A DNA stretch of 64,000 nucleotides from Methanobacterium bryantii (GCF_002287175.1 NZ_LMVM01000038.1:62001-126000); one strand, 5' to 3'; numbered from the stretch's first letter, positions 1 through 7,301 are shown. Notes: generated by a model not told the origin, from the sequence alone. Numbers and translations: made by a program.

Positions 1-424
1 TATCACAGAGCGCGACAACAGGTATTCCTATTTGTTTTGCTTCAATAATTGCTTGTGAATCTGATCTTGGGTCTGTTACTACAAGTACTTTAGGTTCTAT
101 AAATTTAGCGTAATTTGGATTGGTTAAGGTTCCTGGTATGAACCTTCCAGGTATTGTTTTTGCTCCGGTGAGCTTTCCAAATTTCTTAACAGGAGCCTGA
201 CCATACTGCCTTGTAGACACAACTAATAGGTCATCAGGGTCGTATTTTGCAAGGAATTTTGCTGCTGATACTATTCTATCGTTGGTTTTCCTTACATCCA
301 AAACATACAGACCATCTGCTCTTACTCTATATATGTATCGTTCCATATCTTTAGTTTTTTGCTGAGTTCCAATGTGTAAACCTGCTGCTAAATACTTGTC
401 TAGTGGAATTAAAAGTTCTGACAA
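1..424 (-). CDS. rpsB: 30S ribosomal protein S2 (C-terminus cut by window edge)
   Basis: Ribosomal protein uS2 of the small subunit. The visible N-terminal 141 residues read MSELLIPLDKYLAAGLHIGT at the start and carry the family segments around residues 15-30 and 85-105. The gene runs off the left edge, so its end is not seen. The start is TTG (422-424), preceded by a strong GAGGTGAT ribosome site; no ATG lies nearby in frame. It is the last visible gene of the rpoN-tRNA-rpoK-eno-ferredoxin-rpsB series, 102 bp after the ferredoxin gene. Confidence 0.93.
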   Translation of the reverse strand, partial: MSELLIPLDKYLAAGLHIGTQQKTKDMERYIYRVRADGLYVLDVRKTNDRIVSAAKFLAKYDPDDLLVVSTRQYGQAPVKKFGKLTGAKTIPGRFIPGTLTNPNYAKFIEPKVLVVTDPRSDSQAIIEAKQIGIPVVALCD

Positions 425-526
425 ATTAATCACCTCAATATTTCAAATAATTTAAAATTTTTTATATTTTTTAAAATCTAGTAGTTTTTTAGCTGTTAAA
501 CCAGCTTTTCCTAATAAAACGGATGA

Positions 527-721
527 TTATTCATCATCCTCAACTTCTACTGCCTCATTAGGACATACATCCATGCAGACTTCACATAAGCTGCATTCTT
601 CCTTATTTACAATAACTATTTTGTCCCCTTCAATTATAAGGACTTCCATTGGGCATACGTCGACGCATTCTGCGCAGTCTGCACCGTCGCATTTATCGTG
701 ATCGATAGTTATTTTAACCAT
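527..721 (-). CDS. 2[4Fe-4S] ferredoxin
   Basis: A 64-residue ferredoxin-type protein with two cysteine motifs. The first (C11, C16, C19, C23) has four residues between its first two cysteines instead of two; the second is the classic C-x2-C-x2-C-x3-C-P. It would carry two [4Fe-4S] clusters and shuttle electrons in the cytoplasm; its partner is unknown. An upstream GTG in frame lies inside the ribosome site AAGGTGAT, so the ATG at 719-721 is the better start. It lies 16 bp after eno, so the two are probably co-transcribed. Confidence 0.88.
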   Translation of the reverse strand: MVKITIDHDKCDGADCAECVDVCPMEVLIIEGDKIVIVNKEECSLCEVCMDVCPNEAVEVEDDE

Positions 722-737
722 ATGTATCACCTTGTGT

Positions 738-1976
738 TTAAATATCTGCCATTTTTGGATTGATCATCTCTTCTTCAATTCTGATAAGTTCGTTAAGTTT
801 TGCGATTCTTTCCCCACCTAGGGCCCCTGTTTTGATTATTGGACTTGCAAATCCAACAGCTAAATGAGCTATTGTTTCATCTGTTGTTTCACCAGATCTA
901 TGTGATACAACTGGTACATAACCATTAGCCTTTGCAAGTTTAACTGTTGCATAGGTGTCGCTTAATGTTCCTATCTGATTTGGTTTTATGATGATCGAAT
1001 TTGCAGCACCTACATCAATCCCTTCCTGAAGAATTTCTGCATTGGTTACAAACAGGTCATCTCCACAGATAAGGCATTTGTCCCCTGATTTTCGGGTAAG
1101 TTCTGCAAATGCTTCAAAATCGCCTTCCTGTATAGGATCTTCAACATAAAACATGTTATAAGTATCAATGATTTCTTTAACAAAGTCTATCTGTTCACCA
1201 ATATCTCTGCTTACGCCTTCTCTTTCGTAAACATATTTAGAACCGTCCCACATTTCACTTGCGGCCATGTCAAGGCAAGGCTTTATTTCAATTCCAAGTT
1301 CATCGCCTACTTCTTCACAGGCTTTTGCCTGGATTGAGAGGGCTTCTTCATTAGTAAGGTTAGGTGCCCATCCGCCTTCGTCTCCTTTTCCACCAGTGAA
1401 AGTGCTGTCTTTAGCTTTTATTAATGAACCAATTTTTTTATGAACGCTTGAGTTTGCAAACACTGCTTCAGTTATATTTTCTGCCCCTACTGGAAGGACT
1501 AAAAATTCCTGAATATCAGGTGCATTTTTACCGGCGTGTGCCCCACCATTTATCATATTTCCTAAAGGATATGGAATTTCATTTTTGGTAATTCCTCCCA
1601 GGAATTTGTAAAGTGGCAGGTTATAGGATGCAGCGGCAGCCTTTGCAGTTGCCATTGAAACAGCGACTATGGTGTTACCACCTAAAGAAGATAGGTTATC
1701 AGTACCATCTATTTCTTTTAAAACCATATCTATATCATTTAAATCTTCGGCATCCATTCCAATAAGCTCAGATGAGATAACGTCTTCAACTTCACTTATT
1801 ATTTTATCAACACCGCCTTCCGGAAATGCTGTAACTTCGCGTATACCTGTACTAGCACCGCTAGGCGCTGCAGCTCTTCCAAAACCATTCCATGTTAAAA
1901 CATCTACTTCTACCGTTGGGTTTCCCCTACTATCTAAAATTTTTCGTACACGGACGTCTTCAATAATACTATCCAC
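738..1976 (-). CDS. eno: Enolase (phosphopyruvate hydratase)
   Basis: A 412-residue enolase, the usual archaeal length, interconverting 2-phosphoglycerate and phosphoenolpyruvate. It starts with the typical VRKILDSRGNPTVEVDV and has the loop GGAHAGKNAPDIQEF, metal-ligand regions such as FYVEDP and CGDDL, and the C-terminal SHRSGETTDETIAHLAV that holds the catalytic Lys/His region. It belongs to the rpoN-rpoK-eno-ferredoxin-rpsB series. Its upstream region holds a decayed second copy of part of its own sequence (1990-2309). Confidence 0.97.
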   Translation of the reverse strand: MDSIIEDVRVRKILDSRGNPTVEVDVLTWNGFGRAAAPSGASTGIREVTAFPEGGVDKIISEVEDVISSELIGMDAEDLNDIDMVLKEIDGTDNLSSLGGNTIVAVSMATAKAAAASYNLPLYKFLGGITKNEIPYPLGNMINGGAHAGKNAPDIQEFLVLPVGAENITEAVFANSSVHKKIGSLIKAKDSTFTGGKGDEGGWAPNLTNEEALSIQAKACEEVGDELGIEIKPCLDMAASEMWDGSKYVYEREGVSRDIGEQIDFVKEIIDTYNMFYVEDPIQEGDFEAFAELTRKSGDKCLICGDDLFVTNAEILQEGIDVGAANSIIIKPNQIGTLSDTYATVKLAKANGYVPVVSHRSGETTDETIAHLAVGFASPIIKTGALGGERIAKLNELIRIEEEMINPKMADI

Positions 1977-1989
1977 AAAAACACCTCTT

Positions 1990-2309
1990 CATAGATGATA
2001 GGTTATCAGTACCACCTATTTCATTTAAAACCATATTTATCATTTGAATCCCGCAAAAATTGCAAATTTTTGCAGGCCCGAAAATCTATCGAAATCTCTC
2101 AAAATTCGAAGAATTTTGGAGCCCTCGAACATGTCATGTTCGGGGCGTCGAAAGCGTTGCTTTCGACAGCACGAAAAACAGAGTTTTCCGTAATCTTTGA
2201 TTTTCGCGGTTTCAGCGCCTATTCCAAGTTGTGATAAAAGTATGCATTCATTCCATTTATCATTTTACCAATGCAACTCTCAGTATGCTGTAATTTCATA
2301 AAATAGTGG
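1990..2309 (-). pseudogene. Remnant of a second enolase copy, split by a hairpin array
   Basis: Positions 1996-2050 repeat eno positions 1690-1745 with about four mismatches and a 3-bp gap. Farther upstream, 2245-2300 on the minus strand still resembles the preceding part of eno (shared stretches around ACAGCAT, TAAAAT-ATAA and GGAATG-ATGC). Between these two halves, where eno is continuous, about 190 bp of hairpin units (2050-2215) have been added. I read this as a tandem eno duplication that decayed after the insertion. It now forms the spacer between rpoK and eno and is probably untranslated. The 3' half of the match is clear; the 5' half is weaker. Confidence 0.6.
2050..2215. repeat. Hairpin array, about six units
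   Basis: Consecutive short inverted repeats: 2053-2073 (GCAAAAATT/AATTTTTGC), 2098-2121 (CAAAATTC, loop GAA), 2124-2144 (CGAACATG, loop T), 2147-2167 (GTCGAAAGC, loop GTT) and 2171-2191, plus a degenerate unit near 2080-2098. Arms differ in sequence between units, but the architecture is constant. The array sits inside the enolase remnant. Confidence 0.8.
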
Positions 2310-2483
2310 TTATTTTCTAATACCAAGAGGAATTACGCCTTTTTTAAGTTCTAAACTTGCAATATCTATTGGATCAAGTGACCCTTCAACTTCTATTAAT
2401 GGTTTTGCCCCCATTGATAACTGGAGGGCTCTTGCACCGACAATTCTTGCTTTTTCAAACCTTGTAAGTTCTTCAGATGACAT
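2310..2483 (-). CDS. rpoK: DNA-directed RNA polymerase subunit K (RPB6 homolog)
   Basis: A 57-residue protein starting MSSEELTRFEKARIVGARAL, the archaeal/eukaryotic RPB6 core that helps assemble and stabilise RNA polymerase. The RARALQLSMGA segment and the C-terminal GVIPLGIRK match the family. The ATG at 2481-2483 follows AGGAG by 8 nt. Length is normal for archaeal K. It lies between tRNA-Pro and enolase. Confidence 0.93.
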   Translation of the reverse strand: MSSEELTRFEKARIVGARALQLSMGAKPLIEVEGSLDPIDIASLELKKGVIPLGIRK

Positions 2484-2516
2484 AACATCTTCTCCTGATT
2501 CAATACTGAACCTTTT

Positions 2517-2529
2517 AATTTTATAAGAG
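2517..2529 (-). promoter_or_regulatory. Possible TATA box for rpoK-eno
   Basis: The minus strand reads CTCTTATAAAATT about 35-45 bp before the rpoK ATG, a suitable distance for an archaeal TATA box with a short leader. Seen by eye only; the genes could also be read through from rpoN. Confidence 0.35.
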
Positions 2530-2604
2530 AATTTCTATTAACTTATCGTATGTTATTATAATTTTTACCATCACTCAATTTTAAAATCTCGAAAAATCAT
2601 GGCG

Positions 2605-2626
2605 TAAAAAATCTATGATTTTTTAA
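2605..2626. repeat. Single hairpin unit
   Basis: TAAAAAATC, loop TAT, GATTTTTTAA: one isolated unit of the AAAATC/GATTTT hairpin class, in the spacer between tRNA-Pro and rpoK. Confidence 0.7.
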
Positions 2627-2661
2627 GGTTCTGTAGGTTTTTAGAAATTCGCTTAAGTTAA

Positions 2662-2801
2662 TGGGGCTGCCGAGATTTGAACTCGGGTCGCCAGCATTCC
2701 GGTGTGACCATCCCCGATCCAGTTGAAAAAATATTATTTCATAGAATTGTTGATATTTAGTTCAATGGCTGGGAGGATGGACCAAGCTACCCTACAGCCC
2801 C
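2662..2801 (-). tRNA. tRNA-Pro, intron-containing (anticodon probably GGG)
   Basis: A 7-bp acceptor stem (GGGGCTG 2801-2795 with 2669-2663), D arm GGGTAGCTTGGTCCATCC, anticodon-stem halves CCAGC (2772-2768) and GCTGG (2695-2691), variable CGAC, and T arm CCGAG-TTCAAAT-CTCGG are all clear. The D arm and variable region are those of archaeal tRNA-Pro. Between the anticodon-stem halves lie 72 nt instead of 7, so about 65 nt must be spliced out. I could not place one clean bulge-helix-bulge site, which fits the two introns known for tRNA-Pro(GGG) of Methanothermobacter. The 5' end abuts the rpoN stop codon exactly, so the tRNA must be cut out of the rpoN transcript. Confidence 0.85.
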
Positions 2802-2969
2802 TCACCATACTTCAACGTGAGCTATTAACATTCTTCTACAACAATACTTAGAAATTCCAAGATCATCAAGAACTTCTTTTGGGTTTTCTCCGTCTTCTAC
2901 CCTTTTTTTGTATTCATCAAAAAAAGCAGAGACAACTTTACCACAGCTTATACATCGTATAGGAATCAT
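2802..2969 (-). CDS. rpoN: DNA-directed RNA polymerase subunit N (RPB10 homolog)
   Basis: A 55-residue zinc protein starting MIPIRCISCGK, with the C6-x2-C9 pair and the diagnostic adjacent cysteines C43-C44 in YCCRRM. It is the RPB10-like platform subunit that binds the D/L assembly dimer. Its TGA stop (2804-2802) touches the first base of tRNA-Pro. A TATA-like element lies about 60-70 bp upstream. Confidence 0.95.
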   Translation of the reverse strand: MIPIRCISCGKVVSAFFDEYKKRVEDGENPKEVLDDLGISKYCCRRMLIAHVEVW

Positions 2970-3030
2970 GTTTTACCATCTTTTTAGTTTTTAATAAATT
3001 CCTTGTATCTGTAAAATTACAGAAATTATG

Positions 3031-3041
3031 TTAATATAAAC
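3031..3041 (-). promoter_or_regulatory. Probable TATA box for rpoN-tRNA-Pro-rpoK-eno
   Basis: GTTTATATTAA on the minus strand, preceded by an A-rich stretch that could serve as BRE, 62-72 bp before the rpoN ATG. A start about 25 bp downstream would give a leader near 40 nt. Inferred from sequence only. Confidence 0.45.
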
Positions 3042-3132
3042 ATTTTTTCTGTATATTACAAATCATATTTTAATATTATAGTTTTTAAATAAATCCTTTT
3101 TTATAAAAAAATAGGAAATATTTAAAATATTT

Positions 3133-3326
3133 TAGAAAATACAAGTATTTTCTAACTCCCCAAAAATCGAAGTTAGAGAAAAATGTTATCAAAATCGGAG
3201 ATTTTGATACAGCGAAAACAGAGTTTTCGCATGCTACGCATTTTTCTATACTTGAGGAAATGAAATTTCCTCAGCCACAAAAAACCACAGGTTTTTTGTA
3301 GGCGTCAAAAATCGTTGATTTTTGAC
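3133..3326. repeat. Hairpin array between rps9 and rpoN, seven or more units, nested
   Basis: Clear units: 3133-3154, 3188-3208 (ATCAAAATC, loop GGA), 3213-3229 (CGAAAAC, loop AGA), 3254-3272 (GAGGAAAT, loop GAA), 3277-3299 (ACAAAAAACC, loop ACA) and 3304-3326 (GTCAAAAATC, loop GTT). A further pair, AGAAAAATG (3177-3185) and CATTTTTCT (3239-3247), encloses two complete units, as if they had entered its loop. The array fills most of the 444-bp spacer; nothing coding is seen there. Confidence 0.85.
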
Positions 3327-3413
3327 AGATTTTTGCGGATTTTTAAATCTTCTTGCATTTAATATGTAAAATATAACGGTTTTTTTTTCGGGGCAAGAAG
3401 ATTAAATAATAGA

Positions 3414-3815
3414 TTACCTGTAACTTTTCTGTCTTCTAGCTCTGGCCCCTCTTCCACCATACTTTTTAGGTTCGGATCTTCTAGGGTCACCAACAAGCAT
3501 AGTTCGATCATACTGAGTGAATTTTTCTTTTAAATCCATGTCACTTGTCCACTGTATGAGTCCTTTTGCTATGACCATACGTGCAGCTTCAGCCTGTCCC
3601 ATTACTCCTCCACCGACAACTTTAACATCGATATCGAGGGTGTTGACGATGTCTCCAGCAAGTACTAATGGCTCTGTAATTTTGAGTCTTGCAAGTTCTG
3701 GATCGTAAAGTTCAACTGGGCGTTTGTTTATTCGGATTCTTCCTTTTCCTTCTCTGAATTTACCCCTTGCTATTGCAGTTTTTCTTTTTCCGCTTGTGTG
3801 AATTACTTTTTTCAT
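3414..3815 (-). CDS. rps9: 30S ribosomal protein S9
   Basis: uS9, 133 residues, with the TSGKRKTAIARGKFREGKGR start and the C-terminal basic tail RGARARRQKSYR that reaches the P-site tRNA. It lies 8 bp after L13, in the conserved archaeal order S13-S4-S11-RpoD-L18e-L13-S9. It is the last gene before a 444-bp spacer that carries a hairpin array and the rpoN promoter. Confidence 0.97.
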   Translation of the reverse strand: MKKVIHTSGKRKTAIARGKFREGKGRIRINKRPVELYDPELARLKITEPLVLAGDIVNTLDIDVKVVGGGVMGQAEAARMVIAKGLIQWTSDMDLKEKFTQYDRTMLVGDPRRSEPKKYGGRGARARRQKSYR

Positions 3816-3823
3816 ATTAACAC

Positions 3824-4252
3824 CTATACCTCAAACTTCGCTCCAAGTAACTTTGAGATGGTTCCAAGTTCGATACTTTTTTTAATATTTTTAGGCATTG
3901 CTTCTTCTAATTTAAAGATTTCAGCATCTGCAAATTCTCTTGGGATTCCTACAAAGACTTTAAGACCTTTGAATGCTTCTCTTCCGCTTGTTTTCCTGTA
4001 AGGTATCATTCCTCTTACAGTTCTTCTAAATATATCATCAGGTCTTCTTGGGTATTTTGGCCCCATTTTCCTTGGATTTGATATACTTGCTCTGTCAACT
4101 CTTTGTTTGTACCTTGCATATGCCCATTCTTTTGTGCCTGAAATTAAAATTTTTTCGGCATTTAAAACTACTACACTCTCACCATTTAGAAGCATCTTGC
4201 TTACTGTACTTGCAAGTCTTCCCATAATGAGTCCTTCGCCATCTATAATCAT
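3824..4252 (-). CDS. rpl13: 50S ribosomal protein L13
   Basis: uL13, 142 residues, starting MIIDGEGLIMGRLASTVSK, with the YKQRVDRASISNPRKMGPKYPRRPDDIFRRTVRGMIP region typical of the archaeal form, quoted here across its length only as a landmark (about residues 48-83). It sits 15 bp after L18e and 8 bp before S9, in one transcript with them. Confidence 0.97.
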   Translation of the reverse strand: MIIDGEGLIMGRLASTVSKMLLNGESVVVLNAEKILISGTKEWAYARYKQRVDRASISNPRKMGPKYPRRPDDIFRRTVRGMIPYRKTSGREAFKGLKVFVGIPREFADAEIFKLEEAMPKNIKKSIELGTISKLLGAKFEV

Positions 4253-4267
4253 AAAAATACACCTTTT

Positions 4268-4627
4268 TTACTCGATTATCCTTATTTTATTTCCCTTTGG
4301 ATTTTCATCGAGAATTTCTGAGATTCCTAAACATTTACCGCCAGCAGCATCTATTTTCTCTTCAGCTTTTTTTGAGAAAGTGAGTGCTACCACGTTAACT
4401 TTATGGTCCAGTTCACCACTTCCAAGGATTTTTCCAGGGACTATGATGGTTTCATCTGGAGATGAATGTCTGTTTATTTTAGATATGTTAACTTCTGCAT
4501 ACCTTCGCCTTGATCTCTCAAGCCTTTTTGCGATATCTTTCCATATACTGACATCTTCCTGGTATGACTTCTCTTTAAGGTTCCCTATAATTTCTGTGAT
4601 TTTCGGATTTGTCTTTGTAAGTTTCAT
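4268..4627 (-). CDS. rpl18e: 50S ribosomal protein L18e
   Basis: eL18, 119 residues, present only in archaea and eukaryotes. Family segments include TNPKITEIIGNLK, RRRYAEVNISKINRH and PGKILGSGELDHKV. Its ATG follows directly after the rpoD stop with no gap, pointing to translational coupling with the polymerase subunit gene. Confidence 0.96.
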   Translation of the reverse strand: MKLTKTNPKITEIIGNLKEKSYQEDVSIWKDIAKRLERSRRRYAEVNISKINRHSSPDETIIVPGKILGSGELDHKVNVVALTFSKKAEEKIDAAGGKCLGISEILDENPKGNKIRIIE

Positions 4628-5422
4628 TTAACTTCCTCCTTTAGAAAATGCCACAATTTTTTCTGATTTATCCTTCAGGATATCACATGCATTTACTAAA
4701 ACTTCTTCAGGAGATAATGACCCGTCTGTTTCAATTTTAAATATGAATTTACCTTCCTGTGATTCAACATGAATTGATTCCTGCTCACATCCCCTCACAC
4801 AGGTTTTGCACATTGAGCAGTTCTCGATATCTGTGATAATGATTTTTCCTTCAGCCTCATCATAGTCCAGTACATTTCTTGGACATTGTTCCACACATTT
4901 CCCACATGCTTCACATGCATCATCGATTGTAATTAAAGGATAGTACTTATATGCACACGTTGTTGTAGGCTGCCATTTGGCGTGTTCCAATCCAATTCCA
5001 AGTTTTGCTATAGCTTCAAGTTCTACTTCTTCCCCTTCCCTTAATTTTAGAAGTGGAATTGTATCGTATACTGGTTTTACAGCTTCGTGAGTTGAACTAA
5101 GGTCTCTAGAGTATACAACTTTAGGACCTTCTTCTTTTAAAATTAGAGATACACTGCAGCTTGGACAGCCATTTTCGCAGTCACATTCAGATGCCAGTTC
5201 AAATGCTTCTATATCTGTTTCAAGTGGTACTAACCCTAATCTATGGGCTAAAACCTCATCAAATAAAGCGGCATCATTTTTAACTATTGCAACTGTTTCT
5301 ATGGCAAGTGTTGGAACTTCGACAGTGCATATTCTCCTTATCGCATTTATAAAGGAAATATCTACACCATCGACAATAAATGTGAGTTCATTATCATTTT
5401 TTTCTCGAACATTTATCTCCAT
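4628..5422 (-). CDS. rpoD: DNA-directed RNA polymerase subunit D with two ferredoxin-like clusters
   Basis: A 264-residue RPB3/alpha homolog that nucleates RNA polymerase assembly with subunit L. The N-terminal dimerisation part contains SFINAIRRICTVEVPTLAIE. An inserted ferredoxin-like domain has two complete cysteine sets, C170/C173/C176/C180 and C202/C205/C208/C212, so two [4Fe-4S] clusters are possible. Another cysteine group lies at 80-89 (CDCENGCPSC). A longer reading from 5488 would overlap S11; the ATG at 5420-5422, one base after the S11 stop, matches homologs. Confidence 0.95.
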   Translation of the reverse strand: MEINVREKNDNELTFIVDGVDISFINAIRRICTVEVPTLAIETVAIVKNDAALFDEVLAHRLGLVPLETDIEAFELASECDCENGCPSCSVSLILKEEGPKVVYSRDLSSTHEAVKPVYDTIPLLKLREGEEVELEAIAKLGIGLEHAKWQPTTTCAYKYYPLITIDDACEACGKCVEQCPRNVLDYDEAEGKIIITDIENCSMCKTCVRGCEQESIHVESQEGKFIFKIETDGSLSPEEVLVNACDILKDKSEKIVAFSKGGS

Positions 5423-5423
5423 G

Positions 5424-5816
5424 TTAGACCCTTCTTCCCCGCTTACCTCCAGGTCTTCCTGTACCGTCATGAGGAATTGGGGTAACATCTTCTATTTTTC
5501 CTATTCTGATACCAGCTCTTGCAAGAGCTCTTATTGTAGCTTGTGCACCAGGTCCGGGAGTTCTTGGTCCGTTTCCACCAGGGGCCCTTACTTTTATGTG
5601 TAATCCAATTATTCCTTTTTCTTTAACGTCGTCTGCTGCTCTTGTTGCTGCTTCCATTGCTGCAAATGGAGATGACTCCTGTCTATCTGCCCTTACAACT
5701 TTTCCACCAGACCATTGAGTAATGGTTTCGGCTCCGGTTAAATCAGTTATAGTGATTATAGTATTGTTAAAGGATGAATAAATGTTAGCTACACCCCATT
5801 TTTCTTTTTCTGCCAT
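5424..5816 (-). CDS. rps11: 30S ribosomal protein S11
   Basis: uS11, 130 residues, with the signature GVANIYSSFNNTIITITDLTG near the start, a central VRAPGGNGPRTPGPGAQATI and the basic tail GTGRPGGKRGRRV. It forms the platform of the small subunit. It lies 17 bp after S4 and one base before rpoD. Confidence 0.97.
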   Translation of the reverse strand: MAEKEKWGVANIYSSFNNTIITITDLTGAETITQWSGGKVVRADRQESSPFAAMEAATRAADDVKEKGIIGLHIKVRAPGGNGPRTPGPGAQATIRALARAGIRIGKIEDVTPIPHDGTGRPGGKRGRRV

Positions 5817-5833
5817 TTTATCACCTTTTTTAG

Positions 5834-6364
5834 TTATGATTCATCAGTACCTGTTTTTTCAGTTCTTGCTTTGTACTGTTTTTCTACGGGTGAAGCTGGG
5901 TAAAATCCTATAAGGTCTTCTTCCCCTCTTTTTATCATGTAGCTTGGTGAATCAACTTTCTTCCCATCTAAAGCTATATGTCCATGTATAACAAACTGTC
6001 TTGCTCCTTTTGCAGTGGTAGCAAGTCCTTTTTTATGTACCATGGTTTGTAATCTTCTTCTTAAAATATCTTCTACGGTTAAATCCAGTACATCTTCTAG
6101 ATTTGCATTTTCTGCTAAAATACCAGAGCGTACAAGGTGATTAATAAGATCCTGTCTTTCCCTAATTGTCTGTTCAGTTAACATACCTAAGAGGTGTCTT
6201 GCATCTCTCCTGTATCTTTTAACCATAGTTTCAGCTTTCCATATTTCTTTTTTATTTTTTAAACCGTATTTTTGGGTAAGCTTATTTTCTTCTTTAATCC
6301 TATCAGCGTTCCATGGATGAGGTGGTGTATCATATTTTTTTCTTGCTCTTCTTGGATGTCCCAT
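5834..6364 (-). CDS. rps4: 30S ribosomal protein S4
   Basis: uS4, 176 residues, starting MGHPRRARKKYDTPPHPWN. The S4 RNA-binding domain spans about residues 100-165, including the GARQFVIHGHIALDGKKVDSP-like stretch near residues 119-139. It sits between S13 and S11 in the alpha-type operon. No irregularity is seen. Confidence 0.97.
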   Translation of the reverse strand: MGHPRRARKKYDTPPHPWNADRIKEENKLTQKYGLKNKKEIWKAETMVKRYRRDARHLLGMLTEQTIRERQDLINHLVRSGILAENANLEDVLDLTVEDILRRRLQTMVHKKGLATTAKGARQFVIHGHIALDGKKVDSPSYMIKRGEEDLIGFYPASPVEKQYKARTEKTGTDES

Positions 6365-6388
6365 ACTATTATCTCCTTTAAACTATAA

Positions 6389-6844
6389 TTAGGCCCTTCC
6401 TCTCCTTCTTCTAACACCAACAGATGATCCTTTTCTGAAGGTAGATTTGGTTCTCTGTCCTCTAACTGGAAGTCCAACTTCGTGTCTTCTTCCTTTGTAG
6501 CTTCTTGTTTTCTTCATTCTGTTCAAATCTTCCCTTAATGTCATCATAAGGTCAGATTCAATTAAATGACCAGTTTCACCTGTTTCATAATCGTTACGCC
6601 TGTTTAACATCCAGTCAGGAACGTTATGTGATGACGGGTTCTTGAGAACTTCTTCAATTTCCAGTACTTTTTCATCAGGTAAGTATCCAATTTTTTGACT
6701 TAAGTCAAGATCCATAACAATACCTACTGCTCTGGATAGTGCTTTGCCTACTCCTTTGACATCAGCAAGAGCATTTTCAATGGTTTTATTACCATCTACA
6801 TCCTTTCTGGCAATACGGACCAAGTGTTTGAATTCTTCTTCCAT
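6389..6844 (-). CDS. rps13: 30S ribosomal protein S13
   Basis: uS13, 151 residues, opening MEEEFKHLVRIARKDVDGNK with the H2TH core around VKGVGKALSRAV and the basic C-terminal tail TFRKGSSVGVRRRRGRA. It is the first gene of the S13-S4-S11-RpoD group. About 165 bp of AT-rich leader and then a hairpin array separate it from tRNA-Ser. A possible TATA element, TCTTATAAAA (about 6863-6875), lies very close to the start; I could not settle the promoter. Confidence 0.97.
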   Translation of the reverse strand: MEEEFKHLVRIARKDVDGNKTIENALADVKGVGKALSRAVGIVMDLDLSQKIGYLPDEKVLEIEEVLKNPSSHNVPDWMLNRRNDYETGETGHLIESDLMMTLREDLNRMKKTRSYKGRRHEVGLPVRGQRTKSTFRKGSSVGVRRRRGRA

Positions 6845-7006
6845 TATTTGACCTCTAAACTTTTTTATAAGACCAGAATGCCTTACTTCTTCGTTTTCCA
6901 GTATAATTTAATTATTTTAAATATTTGTGCAAATTAGGGCAAGATTTTGTATCCAGTATAAGTTTGGACGGGTGAATACAAAGATAAAAAAACTTGCTTT
7001 TAACGT

Positions 7007-7199
7007 CCTCAAACACAGGATGTTTGGGACACAAAATTTTATTTAAATTTTGAGCGCTCTCGAAATCTTTGATTTTGAGGCCTGCAAATCTTCGATTTGC
7101 GGCTCAGGAAATTGAAAATTTCTTTCAGCGTTAAAAACCACAGGTTTTTAAACACTCTCGAAAATCTTTTCGAGAAGTCAAAAATCACAGATTTTTGAG
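7007..7199. repeat. Hairpin array of eight units directly behind tRNA-Ser
   Basis: Eight successive units: 7007-7028, 7030-7053, 7059-7079 (CTCGAAATC/GATTTTGAG), 7084-7100 (GCAAATC, loop TTC), 7105-7126, 7130-7152 (GTTAAAAACC, loop ACA), 7154-7176 (CTCGAAAA/TTTTCGAG) and 7177-7199 (TCAAAAATC, loop ACA). The last ends at the base next to the tRNA 3' end. In tRNA orientation each unit gives a T-run, so the array could serve as tRNA terminator and as a barrier before rps13. Confidence 0.85.
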
Positions 7200-7284
<85 letters not shown>

Positions 7285-7301
7285 ATCTGATTAATTAGTC
7301 T

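Noticed and set aside
1669..2234. Plus-strand frames across eno and its upstream spacer
   Set aside because: The first mirrors eno in antisense; the second runs through the hairpin array, and its codons are set by the palindromes.
7007..7199. CRISPR array
   Set aside because: Units are inverted repeats with differing sequences and no equal-length unique spacers; no cas genes are in the window.
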